Positions 11,482 through 23,186 of a stretch of DNA of 64,000 bases are shown here, in pieces (within the stretch, counting starts at the first letter, position 1; the number at the start of each line of letters is the position of its first letter). This stretch comes from Amanita rubescens (taxonomy: Eukaryota; Basidiomycota; Agaricomycetes; Agaricales; Amanitaceae): NCBI GenBank assembly GCA_015039365.1, contig WION01000101.1:62001-126000 (forward strand), written 5' to 3'. The position numbers and the translations under genes were made by a program. The notes beneath the pieces were generated by a model that searched no databases, was not told the DNA's origin, and worked only from the letters and a program-made list of their open reading frames with translations.

Positions 11482-11551
11482 GTTGCGGGTTTGCCGCGCA
11501 GGCGGGCGTAAAGCTTAATCCCCGCAACCTGAAAGGTGAAGGGTTTTACGG
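11482..11551 (+). repeat. 3' hairpin module plus downstream copy of the 34-bp repeat
   Basis: GTTGCGGG (11482-11489) pairs with CCCGCAAC (11521-11528). The second arm lies inside the 34-bp direct repeat at 11518-11551. The first part, GTTGCGGGTTTGCCGCGCAGG, also follows the second gene copy (about 53495) and occurs alone at 13336-13372, so it is a module of its own. It could be a transcript 3' end signal or one end of a mobile unit. Confidence 0.7.
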
Positions 11552-12137
11552 AGCAGCAACCGGTCAGGGGAGACCATCGAGCACGTGATGATCATGCAAC
11601 CGCTCTTCTGGGTCTGTGCGCACTGCGCACTGCTACCACTTACATCCTCGTCATAGCCCGTGCACGACACTCCTTTTCACGTACCCTTATATTACCTCTT
11701 GAATAGCCGGACTCAGATGTACGCCATTTCCGGACGTTCCTCATGCGGCGCGCATCACATAACATCGCTTTTTACATAAAATCGCTTTTGACTGTGTCTG
11801 TTATAACCGCAAAGGTATATTTCGTGTCATTGACGAGAAGTACGAACGTAAGTGTCGCATAAATACAGGGTTCGCCGAATCTCTGATCTAGTCATAGCGT
11901 CAATACTGCATGGGCATTTTCATATACAATTGTCTACTGACCGCTCGCATGGTTCCTGTTCTGGAAAAGGAAAAGACATCGGGATGCGGACTCGCCGTGC
12001 TGGAACCTGGACCGTCGACGACCACGTCGTCACCTCCCCTGTTAGCTCGCTAAAATTCAACCCAGTTCAGCGGTTTTTTCTTCTTTCAATTCTACCTCGT
12101 AGTGATGCCTCGTTCTGGTCGAGTCCTTCGTAAGCGG

Positions 12138-12148
12138 GGTTCGAATCC
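12138..12148 (+). promoter_or_regulatory. Isolated Pol III B-box sequence
   Basis: GGTTCGAATCC matches the internal B-box consensus of tRNA genes exactly. I could not fold a complete tRNA around it: no matching acceptor stem is found upstream and the T stem is imperfect. It may be the 3' remnant of a tRNA gene or tRNA-derived repeat. The rest of 11552-12260 holds no convincing gene. Confidence 0.3.
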
Positions 12149-12259
12149 TGCCTACCATACTCCAGTAAACAGTTGAGCAAAAGAATGACGCATATAACTG
12201 CCAACCCGCCAACTCAAAAGGAAAAGAAAAACCTTCTGATTCTGTACCGGTCATCCCTA

Positions 12260-12620
12260 GCGTTGACCTTACGAACGCCGCAATTGCCACCGCTGCCACA
12301 CTGCTGCTGCTCCTGTCGACACTCTTGCCGCCGCTTCTATCGACATTCCTCCGGCCCCGTAGCTGACCCTCCCGTTACCGCCGCCGCTGTTACCGCTTCT
12401 GCCACAGCTCCAAAGAACAATAGCCGGCCCCGCCGTTAGTCCCGTTACCGCTCTGTACCGCTTTTGCCGCCGTTCCAGCTGCCCCCGTTGTTACCACTTT
12501 TGCCACCGCTTTTGCCGACACTGCAACCACCCCAGCTGTCATCGTTTCTGCCCTACCGCTTCCTACTGCTTCTGCCAAGACTGGAAGTCTGGAACTGCTC
12601 CTGCCGGCGCCGATGCCTGC
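12260..12620. repeat. Trinucleotide-rich low-complexity tract
   Basis: Pyrimidine-biased sequence built from drifting CCGCTT, CTGCCG and CCACCG words, giving Ala/Pro/Leu-rich frames on both strands (for example 12173-12439 and 12464-12931). The frames follow from base composition and I do not call genes here. The region 12640-13750 downstream has no gene that I can support beyond a repeat-module copy at 13336-13372. Confidence 0.6.
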
Positions 12621-13335
12621 CACCGTTTAATGTATGGAATGATATACTACCGTTAACCTTCCCAATGCAGTATTCTCCACCCTGGATTTTGGCTGTCACC
12701 GCCTCTGTCACTCCTGCCTTGTCTTCGTTCATTTCGCGTCCTGGACCAATGCTCACGGCCACCGCGGTTGTTACACCCTCCGACTCTCCTGTCGCTAATG
12801 CGGCGAAAGCTGCTGTATCCTCTGAGATTTTTACAGTGCTGGAAATTACTGTCGAAAACTGTCCAGTGTCCAGCATTCTGTTTACTTCGCAAAGCAATGA
12901 CAATGATTCCCAAGTTCTCTCACAATGCTGATTATGATCCCCTTCTCTCAATCGTTACGTTGACTACCTTTCCTTGCAGAAAATCTTCTCAAACTGTACT
13001 CTCCACCTCTTTTCACCACCGGTAGATTTTACTTTGATGCATTCACGTACGTAGTTTATGTTTCCCCCCTTACCTTTTCTTTTTTATGGTGTAATACGTT
13101 GATCACCACAAATAGAACCAAACAGCACGCATAGATAACGTCGAGACTCGAGAGTCTTAAGTTCTTCCTTTCTCCGTTCTTCCTGTACAGCCTAGGTACC
13201 TTTGTTCGCTCTCGAATCACACCATGATCCTGTTCTGTCTCCGACCGATTGGTGTTTATCTTCGTGGTTTCTACTCATTGTACTATATTATTTTTGAAGT
13301 CACCCGCTATAAAACTCTCGACGGCATACATACTA

Positions 13336-13372
13336 GTTGCGGGTTTTGCCGCGCAGGCGCGTACAGTTTAAT
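13336..13372 (+). repeat. Third copy of the 3' hairpin module, without its gene
   Basis: GTTGCGGGTTTTGCCGCGC, then AGGCGCGTACAGTTTAAT, closely matches the module after both copies of the repeated-family gene (11482 and about 53495). There is no gene copy upstream, which suggests that the module can exist independently or that the gene part was lost. Confidence 0.65.
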
Positions 13373-13775
13373 TTCATTCACAACATACGAAAAACAAGAG
13401 TTCACGTGATCACGCCGAAACTTCGCTTTGGCAGAATTTCGCAATTCGCCCAAAAGAATGCATCGCTGAGTGTATCACGTACCTTCTTTGGGTTGTTTCT
13501 TGAGATATAGTAGCTCTTGGTGCGTTGAGAGGCTCAGGAAGAGTAAAGGTCAGACGAAAGGACACTACTAGGGCAGTGGGCACAAGTTACTTAAGACTCG
13601 GAAGTCAAAACTCCTTCAAGTCAACGACACCCTATCGATGTTACCAGAGTCCAACAGCATGTAATACATACAGACTGCACTCCGTATTAATGTAATACTC
13701 TTGTAGTTCGATAGAAACTCAATTCATGCGACTAGAAATGTTGTTCAACGCTAATTTCAATGGATTCCCTGGTTG

Positions 13776-14055
13776 CCAGTGCATTCCTGTCCCTACACCT
13801 AGCCGACAGCCTACGAACCACACCCAGTAGTCAAAACTCTCGCCTTACCTCTCGGACACACACCGGCCTGTTTAGTACGTGCTGGTTTCGACCGTTTCGT
13901 ATGTTTTTTCTCCAGGGCGTCCCACTTCCTGTCCCTACACCTAGCCAACAGCCCTGCCAAGCCTACGAAGCACACCCAAACTCTCGCCTTACCTCTCGGT
14001 CACACACACTGGCCTGTTTACGTGCTGGTTTCGTGTGTTTTTTCTCCAGGGCGGC
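13776..14055 (+). repeat. Imperfect tandem duplication, period about 142 bases
   Basis: A unit containing AACTCTCGCCTTACCTCTCGG, GGCCTGTTTA, GTGCTGGTTTCG and TTTTTTCTCCAGGGCG occurs twice (key word at 13841 and 13983). The second copy has lost a few bases. Open frames across it (13760-14065) are repeats of the same peptide, and I do not regard them as a gene. Confidence 0.75.
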
Positions 14056-14427
14056 ACGCGCGTGAGGTTTAATGTGGTTGGTCCAAAAAAGGAAGGAGGG
14101 CGTGCCAAATTCGGCCAGGCGCATTTGGTGATTATGTATGAATTTCCCATCTGCACGATGAATGACCGGCAAATATGTATAACCCATTTACGCTCGTTTA
14201 CAGAGCTTTGGACGGTATAGCCTCACAATGCATTGGTGATGCGTGAACAACTCACACACGTGAAAGCTGACGACACAGTGGAGTCTTGAGCTCTCAGCTG
14301 TGAAGACGAGAAAAAAGAACAGCTAAGCGCGAAGGAGGCTCGTTGCTCTCAAAGAAAGCGTGAGCGTCGGCTGACGCGCAAGAGAGTTCGAAGGGATCTC
14401 GGACCAATTGTCCAATTTCGCGGAACA

Positions 14428-14985
14428 TTCCGAGGCCGAAACGAAGTGTAGGCTTCGGTCTTATAACCGATTTTTGGCTGAGCTTTCTTTGCTTTCCACT
14501 GTAGTTTAGGACATGTATAGTCGTCACGTCTGTTGGATTATGCCGGTTATCGCTGACAATCACGGAGTGAGTGGTTTGCTATACTACGAGCATTTGGCGC
14601 TTGGGCGCATGCGCGGGAAAGTCGGGTTGATCCGACTTTCCTATTTTGGTATGCTTCCTCGTGGAACATTCGTTGACATAGTGGCTTACTCATATAGACA
14701 CATACCTCAGTCGTTTGCGTACACGACTGAGGTGAGCAGCGAGCTACATTTATATTATAGCTGTTTCCATATATTTACTTACTCGTACTAGCTCGTTACT
14801 ACTTCTACAGGTTAGCTAGTACAATACAGTCATTTGCATACACGACTGAGCTCATTACTACTTCTACAACGTCTCAAAAAAATTGATTGCTACTAATGAT
14901 GTATACTATTTCTGTTCATGAGGGTAACAGGCACTTAAGAAAGGCCTCGGACCTGCTGCACGTAGTGGCGGCCCATACTTGCCAA
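14428..14985 (+). repeat. Paired-module dispersed element, copy 2
   Basis: The left module (TTCCGAGGCCGAAACGAAG ... GGCTTCGGTCTTATAACCG) is at 14428-14470. The right module (GGCCTCGGACCTGCTGCACG ... GGCGGCCCATACTTGCCAAG) is at 14943-14985. The 470 bases between contain a direct repeat of CGTACACGACTGAG (near 14719) and CATACACGACTGAG (near 14836), and no protein gene. The right module is almost identical to the one at 26442. Confidence 0.55.
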
Positions 14986-15009
14986 GTGTATCATGGTACA
15001 AATATTTCA

Positions 15010-16970
15010 CTATTTGTTCTTCGCCAGATCACCGACATTGGACTTCAACTGGCGGAATCGATGTGAGATTCCCATGTCAGATATTATTTGACATGTTTTC
15101 CCACCCTTCTTGTATGAGAATACTTCTTGGAAATCCACGGGATAGGCTTCTTTTGCTGCAGTGGCTTCTGCCTTTTCTTTCTCCTTGCGTTCTTTCATTA
15201 ATCCCTTCAAAATTTCTGATGGCGTATATCTCTTTCCTTGCATAGACCACTTATACCAAAATGCATCTCGACCAATCGACTGGTACTCAGTCATCAGGAA
15301 CTTTGGAAGTAGGAGCAAATTCAGCAGAGTAGAATACTATGGAATATTCCAGCTCACATTCCATTTTGACCATTGTTGCTTCAGCATCTTCCATTGGGCA
15401 GAGCGATGGTAAACTGCATGATAGTATTTCAAGGGAACTGGTAATCCATTGATTATTAGCGGAGAGTTGGAGCCCCAACTAGGCCAGGAATCATCCCAGA
15501 CTTCAGACAAACGTTCGATGTCCAGACCAATACTAGGAGGTGGCTCTGGAATGTCTTCTGCCATGAAAGGAAGTGTTCCCTTCTGCAGATGTAAAACTCT
15601 ATACCCTGCTGAGGCCTTAGCTGGAAATGCAGACGGTGCCGCCGCTGGTGGGCTTGGTGGACGATAAGAGGCCTGGAAGGTGCTGGTCTCTGTGTTTTGC
15701 CCCGCAACCTTGCTTCCTGCCAGACGCAGGGATTCCGCCGTTTCCGTTGCCTAAATAGATGCATGAATACAACCGATGTTCCATATTTATGGCACCTTAC
15801 CCATTGCAACAGGTCATTAGATCGTTTAGGAGACGTATCAGATCCCAATACTACATCTACGCCCTGATTTCTTCCGACTTTGAACGACTCTTGCCAGCGT
15901 CTCGTGGACAGTTTTCTTGGACTTGAATGGGGCTTTGGCCCAGGTGCGCCTCTACCACTTTGGGGGCCCTTATGTGTTCGTATATTTGGCGAAATTTTTC
16001 TACAAAAATTCGTCTGATTTAGAGGGCTGGAATTTCCGAGCATGGCATGACATACGACCATCCATTTTTGCCCTGACTTTGGAATTCCTCTAAGGCTCCA
16101 ATGTAAGCCTTCTTTTTCCTCTCCACGGGCTTCAAGCTAAGCGAGCGACACAGACTGCGCAGCTCGGGCACCGTCATCCGGTATCTTTGAATCCAGAGAT
16201 ATTCAACGGTGCATCAGAGGCCTGATGGCACTCACATGTTATGGTGGATGGCTTCTGAACGAAGCATCCAAGTTAAGAATTAATGTCACTTATCGCTCCC
16301 CATGTAAAAGCTCTTACCCCGCGGCATCCCTTCAGCGTCTCGTTGTTCCTCTCCAAACATATCGTCAGATGCTGCATCCATGCATGCCTCGTTTGTGAGT
16401 TGTTGTGCCTCTTTCGATCTTTCCCCCCCAACGTCTGCTTCTCGCACAACCATGAGGTGCTTTTTCTTCCCTTCCTCTTCTGATCCATCTCGAACAATGG
16501 CGCTTTCGGATGCTTGTTCACTAACTTCGCCTGACGTCGTATCTGCACTGCCTTGCTGACCCTCTCTCAGTTGTGCGTCATGCTCCTGCCCTTCACATGG
16601 CCGTTAGCTCGTTTCTGGCGTTTCCACAATGTACAAAGCGTTGCTCCTCACCTTGTGTCTCAGAGGCTTCTTTTGCCTCCCCATTTTTATATGTACTGTC
16701 TGATGTCATGTTCATACGCTGCGTAGTACACACTTTTGAGCCCTCGGCATTGGTTTGTGCTTCCACTACGATTTCCTCAGCATCAGCTTCCCGTGCATGT
16801 GTGCCGTGCCTTTTCTCTTCCGATCCGCTGGCAAGTGACATGTGGCCACGACACTTCTGAGTTGACATTCGAGGAGATCCCTTTCGAAGGTTTGCTGCGT
16901 GCACAATGCTTTCCGGAGCATTTTTGGTCAACTTTATCTGTCTCCGAAGTGTGCGTCTAGGACTCAACAT
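15010..16970 (-). CDS. SAP-like domain protein of unknown function
   Basis: A multi-exon minus-strand gene starting at MLSPRRTLRR (16970) and stopping at 15010. The first exon is basic then acidic and joins through an intron starting GTGAGG (about 16655) to an acidic stretch (GEVSEQASESAIVRDGSEEE). After another intron comes MTVPELRSLCRSLSL, KPVERKKKAYIGALEEFQ, which has the helix-turn-helix pattern of a SAP motif (DNA or chromatin binding). Later exons carry WPSWGSNSPLIINGLPVPLK, then WKMLKQQWSKWN, DAFWYKWSMQGKRYTPSEIL and a lysine/glutamate helix, ending QLKSNVGDLAKNK. The three conserved tryptophan-rich blocks look like a real globular domain that I cannot name. The exons read through without stops when introns are removed, so the gene may be active. 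Not every boundary was fixed. A transposon-borne accessory protein is a reasonable alternative. Confidence 0.5.
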
Positions 16971-17550
16971 CACTGTGAGTCGAAGCGTTTGTTTTTCATT
17001 GATTGGCAATTGAACTTGCCGCTACGGTATTGCTACCGCCGCCTGCGCCGGCAACAACCTTGCTTAATGCTTTTCTCAATGATCATCGAACATCTGCCAC
17101 ATCTTAGTAGGTTCGCTGTCGTATCTATATTACACACCCGGTGAAACATCAGGTTTTCGGTATTTTCCGCTTTGGCCACTCCTTGATCACTCCTGCTCCG
17201 ACACCATCTTCAGCTCCTCTGGCTCTAGCAACGACCGCTCCCGCTGCTCGCGCTCTGTCAACAACCGCTCGGAGTACTTTGACTGTGGCGGTGAGTGATC
17301 TCTCCCACTTGAAGGTGTGGGCCGCCAAGCGGCAGATCCGAGGCCAAATTTCTTTTTTATTTTACTTACTGCCTTTTTCAGAAAAGTTGACATAAGCAGA
17401 ATTCTCACAAAACAATATAGCTCCCTGCCAAATGTATCGGGATAGCCTGGAGAAATGTGGTAGATTTCGTAGGTTGGGAACCAAACAGCAAAATAATGGA
17501 TTTCAGAAATCATGTTCCTCCGTCATCTGAACCAGCCGTACATGCTGACA

Positions 17551-18072
17551 TCAAATGCCAGATGATCGGTGCGTGCACTTGCGATATGTCTTGAAGCTTT
17601 TTAATGTTGAATTCATCAATAGCATCCCAGGTTGCTCGATAGTCCCAAGACTGGCTACCCTCCTTTGCATGAGCCCGGCGGAGATGTAAGCGCCTATCTC
17701 CTTTTTTATCATGACTTTACTCTCATCTGCAACGAGAGCCGAAACGAGCCTGACAGCCCAGGTTGTCATTGCCGGAAGTGAGTGCCTGATCTTGGACACA
17801 TCATGAGCCGTTGAGAACCGTCCATGAGAAGGTATTGTATCATCATCCTGACGGTAACTTGTCTCCAGAGCATTCTGATAGATTGATTCTAGGATTTCGC
17901 CTATATGTGTTGCAGTCATGCCATCGAGCATGGAAGTCAACATTCTCTGATGCAAAGAACTTCGATTGGCTTTCTGAAGCACTCCATTGGTCGCAGGCTT
18001 TTCCAAGCGAAAGAGAATCTGAAGGAAACTTGACAGCGTCCAAAGAGATATTCGAAGCGCGAAAATACTCAA
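17551..18072 (-). pseudogene. Fragment of a repeated hypothetical-protein family
   Basis: A 173-codon minus-strand frame. Its middle part (YRQDDDTIPSHGRFSTAHDV, then RHSLPAMTTWAVRLVSALVADE) reads like conserved protein, while the ends look like run-on. I associate this pattern with multicopy proteins of mushroom genomes, without a known function. No start codon context or neighbouring exons were found, except a separate lysine-rich frame at 17513-17187 (MSTFLKKAVSKIKKKFGLG) that might belong to it. Probably a truncated copy. Confidence 0.35.
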
Positions 18073-18316
18073 GATTTGACTCCCCCGGCCGATTCATAGC
18101 ACATCATTACGGCTGGGAACGAACTACGTCTCGACTGTTTATACTAGCGAATGTTACAATACAATAGAAATTGGGATAGAGCAGGAGTGCGAGAGCTCAA
18201 GCTAGCGTAATAAGTGGTGGAAGACGACCCAGGAGCAAGGTTAATCAAACAGACTCGGATAACTTTATGGCAGCGGCAGCGTGATGCTCATACTCCAGCA
18301 ATGTAACCAAGAGCAA

Positions 18317-19929
18317 TCAGAAAGTACAAGAAGAGGTTGAACAAGAAGAGTCTTGAATAGCACAAGGCCTCACCGATGAAGTCATTTTGCCCGGTACGTC
18401 GGTGCCCTTTTTTTTCTTCTTTTTATGTTGTCCACGTCGTGATTCCGTAGGATACTTGCATTTTAGTGATCGTCGTAAGCATTGACTAGGGTAAAAAAAT
18501 GGAATGCTCGTCTTCAGCACTGCCGACTATTTTTTTTTTCGTAAGCCTGGGGAAGAACTCACTTGCAAGAGAGGTCATTGCTCCCGTCTTGTGGGCGTTC
18601 GCACATGATCTTACGTTCCCTGCAGAATAAGCATGCAAGCTTTTGCTTCTTTTGATCCGATCCACCTCTCATGATCGTCTTCAACCCTCTTCGACCCTGG
18701 CTACTCGGCGACAACATGCGTGACTTGTGAGATTGTGTGTAAGACGAATGGGCCGAGGGGGTCCGTGATGGCTTGGGCAATAGTGGTAGTGTGAATAATG
18801 TCATGGAGGTGCCCACGCCAGATTTACTCGCTTGCCAATCTGAGGGCCCCGGTGTGGGATTGAGCGGGTTAGAGGCCTCGGTAGTCACCAAGGTAGTTAT
18901 AGACGGGGATGATGACCCTGATGTTCTTGATTGCTGCGTGGAGCTTAGGCCAACGTAGTATAACATTTGAGCGGACAGCTCAGAATAGGTTGAGATGGGC
19001 GGACATTCCGAATGAAGCGTTGGCAGCTGGGCCATGCCAACGCATCTATCTTGGCCCTGGTTCTGAACCATGCGATCTTGATCTGCGATAGTACTAAATG
19101 AAATAGGTGCTCCAACGTGTTGACCGTGACCGCCGCCCGTGGAGATATCAATACCCATCCCAGACCACCTAGACGACACGTGTGGATGATTGGGTTGGGA
19201 TAACTTTAAGGTTGGGGCAAGTGATCGGCCTTAATAAGGAACGAGAAGGCAATAGGAATGCTCACTGCATGATTCCCAGAGCATTCATGGGTTTCGTAAA
19301 GGCTGTTTGAAGACGACTGTTGGTGATCGCGAACAGGTTGGGCCGAGTGGGTGTACATCAAATAATGAGACCCAGCCTTTTGTTTGCAGCAGCCTTCGGT
19401 GTCGCAATAAGGTTCGTTCCAGCCCGTGACATGCTCAGTATGTTCCGAATGACGATATTGAGGTACCGCATCCACGCTACGTTTCTCGAGGTCGTATGTG
19501 CTGGTACTATACGTAGTAGAAAGCTGGCTTTCTTGCACATGGAAGGTGTATTCCGAGGACTGTCCCAACAATGTCTAATCAGCTCTCGAAGCCTTAGGAG
19601 GAAATGGTACGGAACTTTACCAGATTAGGTAGGCAGCTTTCCAGTTGTTGGTGGGCATCGACAGACTGGTTGCAGACGAGGATGGTGGGAGGACTGTGCC
19701 ACCCGTCATCGCTACGGTAGCAGAGAAATTGACCATTGAAAATGGGGTCCAATAATGATCTATGAGAATTTTCAAAACCTTGAAAAGGCCTTGCAGGCCT
19801 TCCGCTGCTGGGGGATCCTAGCGAACAATGAACTGGGAGCACTTGGATCCTGCGCGCACTGGGTTGCCAGGGATCATAACTCCGTTCGTCGATGGGGATG
19901 GTTGAGTAGTAGCTTGTGGAGAGCGCCAT
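18317..19929 (-). CDS. Zn2Cys6 transcription factor with C-terminal zinc cluster
   Basis: A minus-strand gene starting at MALSTSYYST (19929). Exon 1 ends near 19621 (donor gtaaag); exon 2 begins TLLGQSSEYTF; a third exon covers about 19190-18563; after an intron (18562-18486, gtgagt...cctag) the last exon runs 18485-18317. Joining the last two makes a complete binuclear zinc cluster: ACLFCRERKIMC, a loop, then CNQCLRRSLKC, with C-x2-C-x6-C twice and a basic tail (YPTESRRGQHKKKKKK). Such clusters bind CGG-type sites and regulate transcription in fungi. Unlike classic Gal4-type factors the cluster is at the C terminus; the N-terminal 400 or so residues are Ser/Thr/Gln/Pro-rich and probably form the regulatory part. 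The splice site falls between the fourth and fifth cysteines. It appears intact; target genes are unknown. Confidence 0.7.
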
Positions 19930-20189
19930 CCTTCGTTTGTTTCTGATGGCAAACAGCAAGCAATGCTTATCCGCATATGAGGTTACTAATTTAAAGAAGG
20001 TTATTGCCGAGGTACTAATCTGGGGTGATCTGCATACTATATATCCTTGACTATGTAGTGACTAGTGATAGTCCATTGGCACCCGTCACGCGTTCCTCAG
20101 GTCAGGCGCGTTAGCCATGAAATAGGTTTACTCGAAGTAACTGAACCCCAACATTTCCATACGGCATAATGAGCATGAATTCTACTTAG

Positions 20190-20275
20190 TTCCGAGACCG
20201 ACTGAAAGGAGGAATCGTTTTTTTTTAGTGTCGAGTTTTTTGTAACACTTTAAATTGCCGATGATGGCCGAAGCC
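20190..20275 (+). repeat. CCGAGGC-family repeat, long left-module variant
   Basis: TTCCGAGACCGACTGAAAGG ... GTAACACTTTAAATTGCCG, then GATGATGGCCGAAGCCTTCT. It matches 37576-37665 along about 90 bases, more than the short modules elsewhere. No right module follows closely; a GGGCCACGAGGCTGGGCGG stretch at 20415 may be a degraded one. No gene is visible between 20280 and 21450. Confidence 0.6.
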
Positions 20276-21454
20276 TTCTACAAACCAATGTATAATGTTC
20301 ATTGTCTAGCTTGTAATATATAGAATCTCAATTTTGAGGAGCTGAGATCGCTGTCTTCGTTTTACTTCTGCATCGGTAAATGCCGACTCGCGACTTGGCA
20401 AATTTGTGGGATGTGGGCCACGAGGCTGGGCGGTTTCACAAGTCATATGTCTTTTTATTTTTTTTAAAAAAAATGAGGCCATTCGGCCCACAAAATTCTA
20501 GACAGACGATGAGAGAGCGTTTCAGCAAGTCGTTCGTCGGAAAATGGCTAACTTAGCATGTTTCAAGTCTCAACATTCTTATTTACATGTCTTTAACGTC
20601 GAGAAATTCTAGGCCTGATGTGCGCTGCTTGGACAGCACTGTAGCCTAACTGCTCGGATGTGTTGCGCGAACTGCTCGGATGTCTCGCATAGAGCCGTAG
20701 GAAAAAGCCACGAGAATCGCCGTCCGCTGCTCGGATGTTTCGCGTAGAGCTGTTCTTCAGTACTCGTGAAGCGCCGGCTTCGCGGGCTGCAACCTTGCTT
20801 TCAGAGAGTATGTAAGTCTCTTTTTGACCCGTCTTTAATAGAATTATTCATGAACCCATTTGATCCCCGTTACTCATATATACAACATTAAGTATGAACT
20901 TGCCGTATGTTCAATTAAAAATCATGAAGCTGACATTAAATAAGTGAGGACCAGAATATGCGGAAAACATAGAGAGACTATCTATCACACTGAAATTTGG
21001 TACAGTGGCGGACAGCGAATACGATCAATACAATATTAGAAAATTGTCCGTTAGCCAGCGGTGACTGAGTTTTGACTGTGCAGACCATAGGAAAAGAGGC
21101 AGCTAAAAGCCATCGATCAATGTCACTCTCCCCGATGCTCTTTGTCATATGCAACGACTTTCTCAAATCGTTCTATATAACTCATCAGTTACCAAATTCT
21201 GTTATGCGCCCCTACTTACGATATGCTCGTCGTCTTCTTTTCCTTTTCCGGCATCGCCTCGTACCCGGATTTGTACACTTCCCAACTGACCACCGAAATT
21301 GGCAGAGACGAAGACGGCCCGTTAGTCACGCTTTATTCCCTGAGTCTCATTGAGATTCCTGTAGATGTTGGGACGATCCAGTTTGCAGTGGGTAGAGGGG
21401 AGATGATCTGCGAGAGGTGGTGGAGAGGACGCAGAGGTGGGGGCGTAGGCCATT

Positions 21455-21725
21455 TCGGGAAAGACGCAAAACACACCCAAATACCACCACTTCGGAGTAG
21501 TTTTGCATTAGTTTGGATGTCGTCTGTTTGAGGCCGTTGGTGCGGCCGTTGTACAGTGCGAATGTGATGAGGTAGGTCATGGCGTAGGTTGCAGGGAGGA
21601 AGAGCGGGGAGTAATCGTTGAAGGCTTGCGAGTCGAATAGGTGTTGGGGGTGAGAACGTGGGTGATGTTGTAGGCTTGGGAGAGTTCGTTGTAGGGGTTG
21701 CTGTAGGATATAGGGAAGTAGATGA
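21455..21725 (-). pseudogene. Relic of an oligopeptide transporter (OPT family)
   Basis: Two minus-strand frames carry adjoining pieces of an OPT protein. One reads YFPISYSNPYNELSQAYNIT then HVLTPNTY; the other, overlapping it, reads FDSQAFNDYSPLFLPATYAM, TYLITFAL, and SKLMQNYSEV. In OPT transporters these segments follow each other before a membrane helix; here the frame changes and the following helix is missing. OPT proteins import peptides or siderophore-like ligands across the plasma membrane. With only about 90 of some 700 residues, a frameshift and an internal deletion, this is a dead fragment. Confidence 0.5.
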
Positions 21726-22361
21726 AGTATCGGCTCTGGGGCGGGGGTTAGATGGGTGGGTGAAAACGAGGGGAAAGTTGGGCTCACTTAGTATAGTACA
21801 ACACCCCCTCGAAATTGCATGAACTAGTCAGCGAGTTGAGATCTGGTGGTAAGAATCCTTGCGCACGGCTATCACCAAAGACAAGTAGTCAGCTCGGATG
21901 TATGTCCTTGTCGAAAATTGAGTCACCCGGTGATCTGAGCTGTCGACATCCACGATAGAATCGCACAAGGTCCGAGACAGACTCTGTATACTCGATAGCA
22001 TCCTGATGTTTTGATAAAGCGAGAGGTAAGAGCGCGTTGGTATTCGTCGTGAAGGACGACCCATATTTTGGAGACTGGAAGAGAATGGTTCATGCATAGA
22101 GATGGAATCTGTAGATAGGATGATATGAGTAAGGTTTTGGAGGATACGAAACGACACATACCATCCACGTCCATTATGAATCCATTTTGAACGGCATCCG
22201 GTCTTCACAACTTGGCAATGTGGGCAGCTCTGGCTTATGTCATGTAGAGCTTGGATGTGTCGCGTATTGTCATTCTTCCGCGAATTGCCGCACGTTGCAT
22301 GGATGTCTCACATAGATTTTAAAGGGTCACGGCTCATCATAGAGGGATTCCGCGTCGTTGC

Positions 22362-23035
22362 AAGAGGTGCCAGTGGGCGAGATTAGGCACTGGTGGGGTG
22401 TAGAGGGATCATGGGTGGGTGTAAAGAGTTCCATGTGGTTGGAAGAGGCACATCGGCAGACGATGTTGGCATTTTTCCAAAAAAGGAGAGGTTCGCCGCG
22501 TCCTTTCAGGCCTCGGAAACGCCGAGACAGGTTGGTTGCATCATCTAGAATCTAGATAACACAGCTGTGAAAAGAAGTCAATCATAAAATGTCGCGAGAG
22601 GTGCCAACGGGCGAGATTAGGCACTGTTGGGGTGTAGAGGGATACCGCGTCGCCGCCAGAGGTGCCAGCGGGCGAGATAGGGCACTGTTGGCGTGTAGAG
22701 GGATAACGCGATAACGGCTGGGTGTGCGGACGATGTTGGTATGTTTCCCAATGAGATGTCGTGTAAATTGGTGGTATTTTTCCCAAAAAGGGAGATGTCC
22801 CATAAAGGAGACGTTCGCCAGCGAGCCTCTCCTTTTTTAGAAACAAGCTAAGCAGATAGTAGGAGGTCGCAGGTGGGCGTAAATGGGTTACGCACGGTTG
22901 GAAGAGGTACCTGTGGGTGGGATTGATTATGGAGAGGTGTAGAGGGGTCACAGGCAGGTGTCAGGCCTTTCGCGTTGTTGTAAAAGATGCCAGTGAGCGA
23001 AATTGGGCATGATGGGGTGTAAAGGTCTATCGCTT
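22362..23035 (-). repeat. Minisatellite with a unit near 58 bases
   Basis: Units beginning GAGGTGCCAGYGGGCGAGAT and containing GGCACTGKTGGGGTGTAGAGGG start near 22362, 22604, 22659 and, diverged, 22983. Intervening sequence shares GGTGTAGAGGG words. An inverted copy of 22340-22470 is present at 53532-53680. Open frames over this block (22541-22951) are products of the repeat. I assign no gene. Confidence 0.7.
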
Positions 23036-23186
23036 GAGCCCGTGAGTAGCGTAGGACTCTGCCACGCGAGCGGTCATATAGCAGCACAGGCATGGGTCAT
23101 AGGAGGCGAGGGCGAACGACAACTTGAACGATATTGCTGGCCAATCTCGTGCACCTAAAGAACCATTCGCCATGCCCCCGCCCGCG

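Noticed and set aside
12130..12160. Possible tRNA gene around GGTTCGAATCC
   Set aside because: The T stem is imperfect and no acceptor, D or anticodon arms fit upstream on either strand; kept only as an isolated B-box sequence.
12464..12931. 155-codon frame and its antisense partner
   Set aside because: Both arise from the trinucleotide-rich tract and change composition sharply at its end.
16283..17144. Several plus-strand frames
   Set aside because: They are antisense to the acidic exons of the SAP-like gene, whose introns and motifs are consistent.
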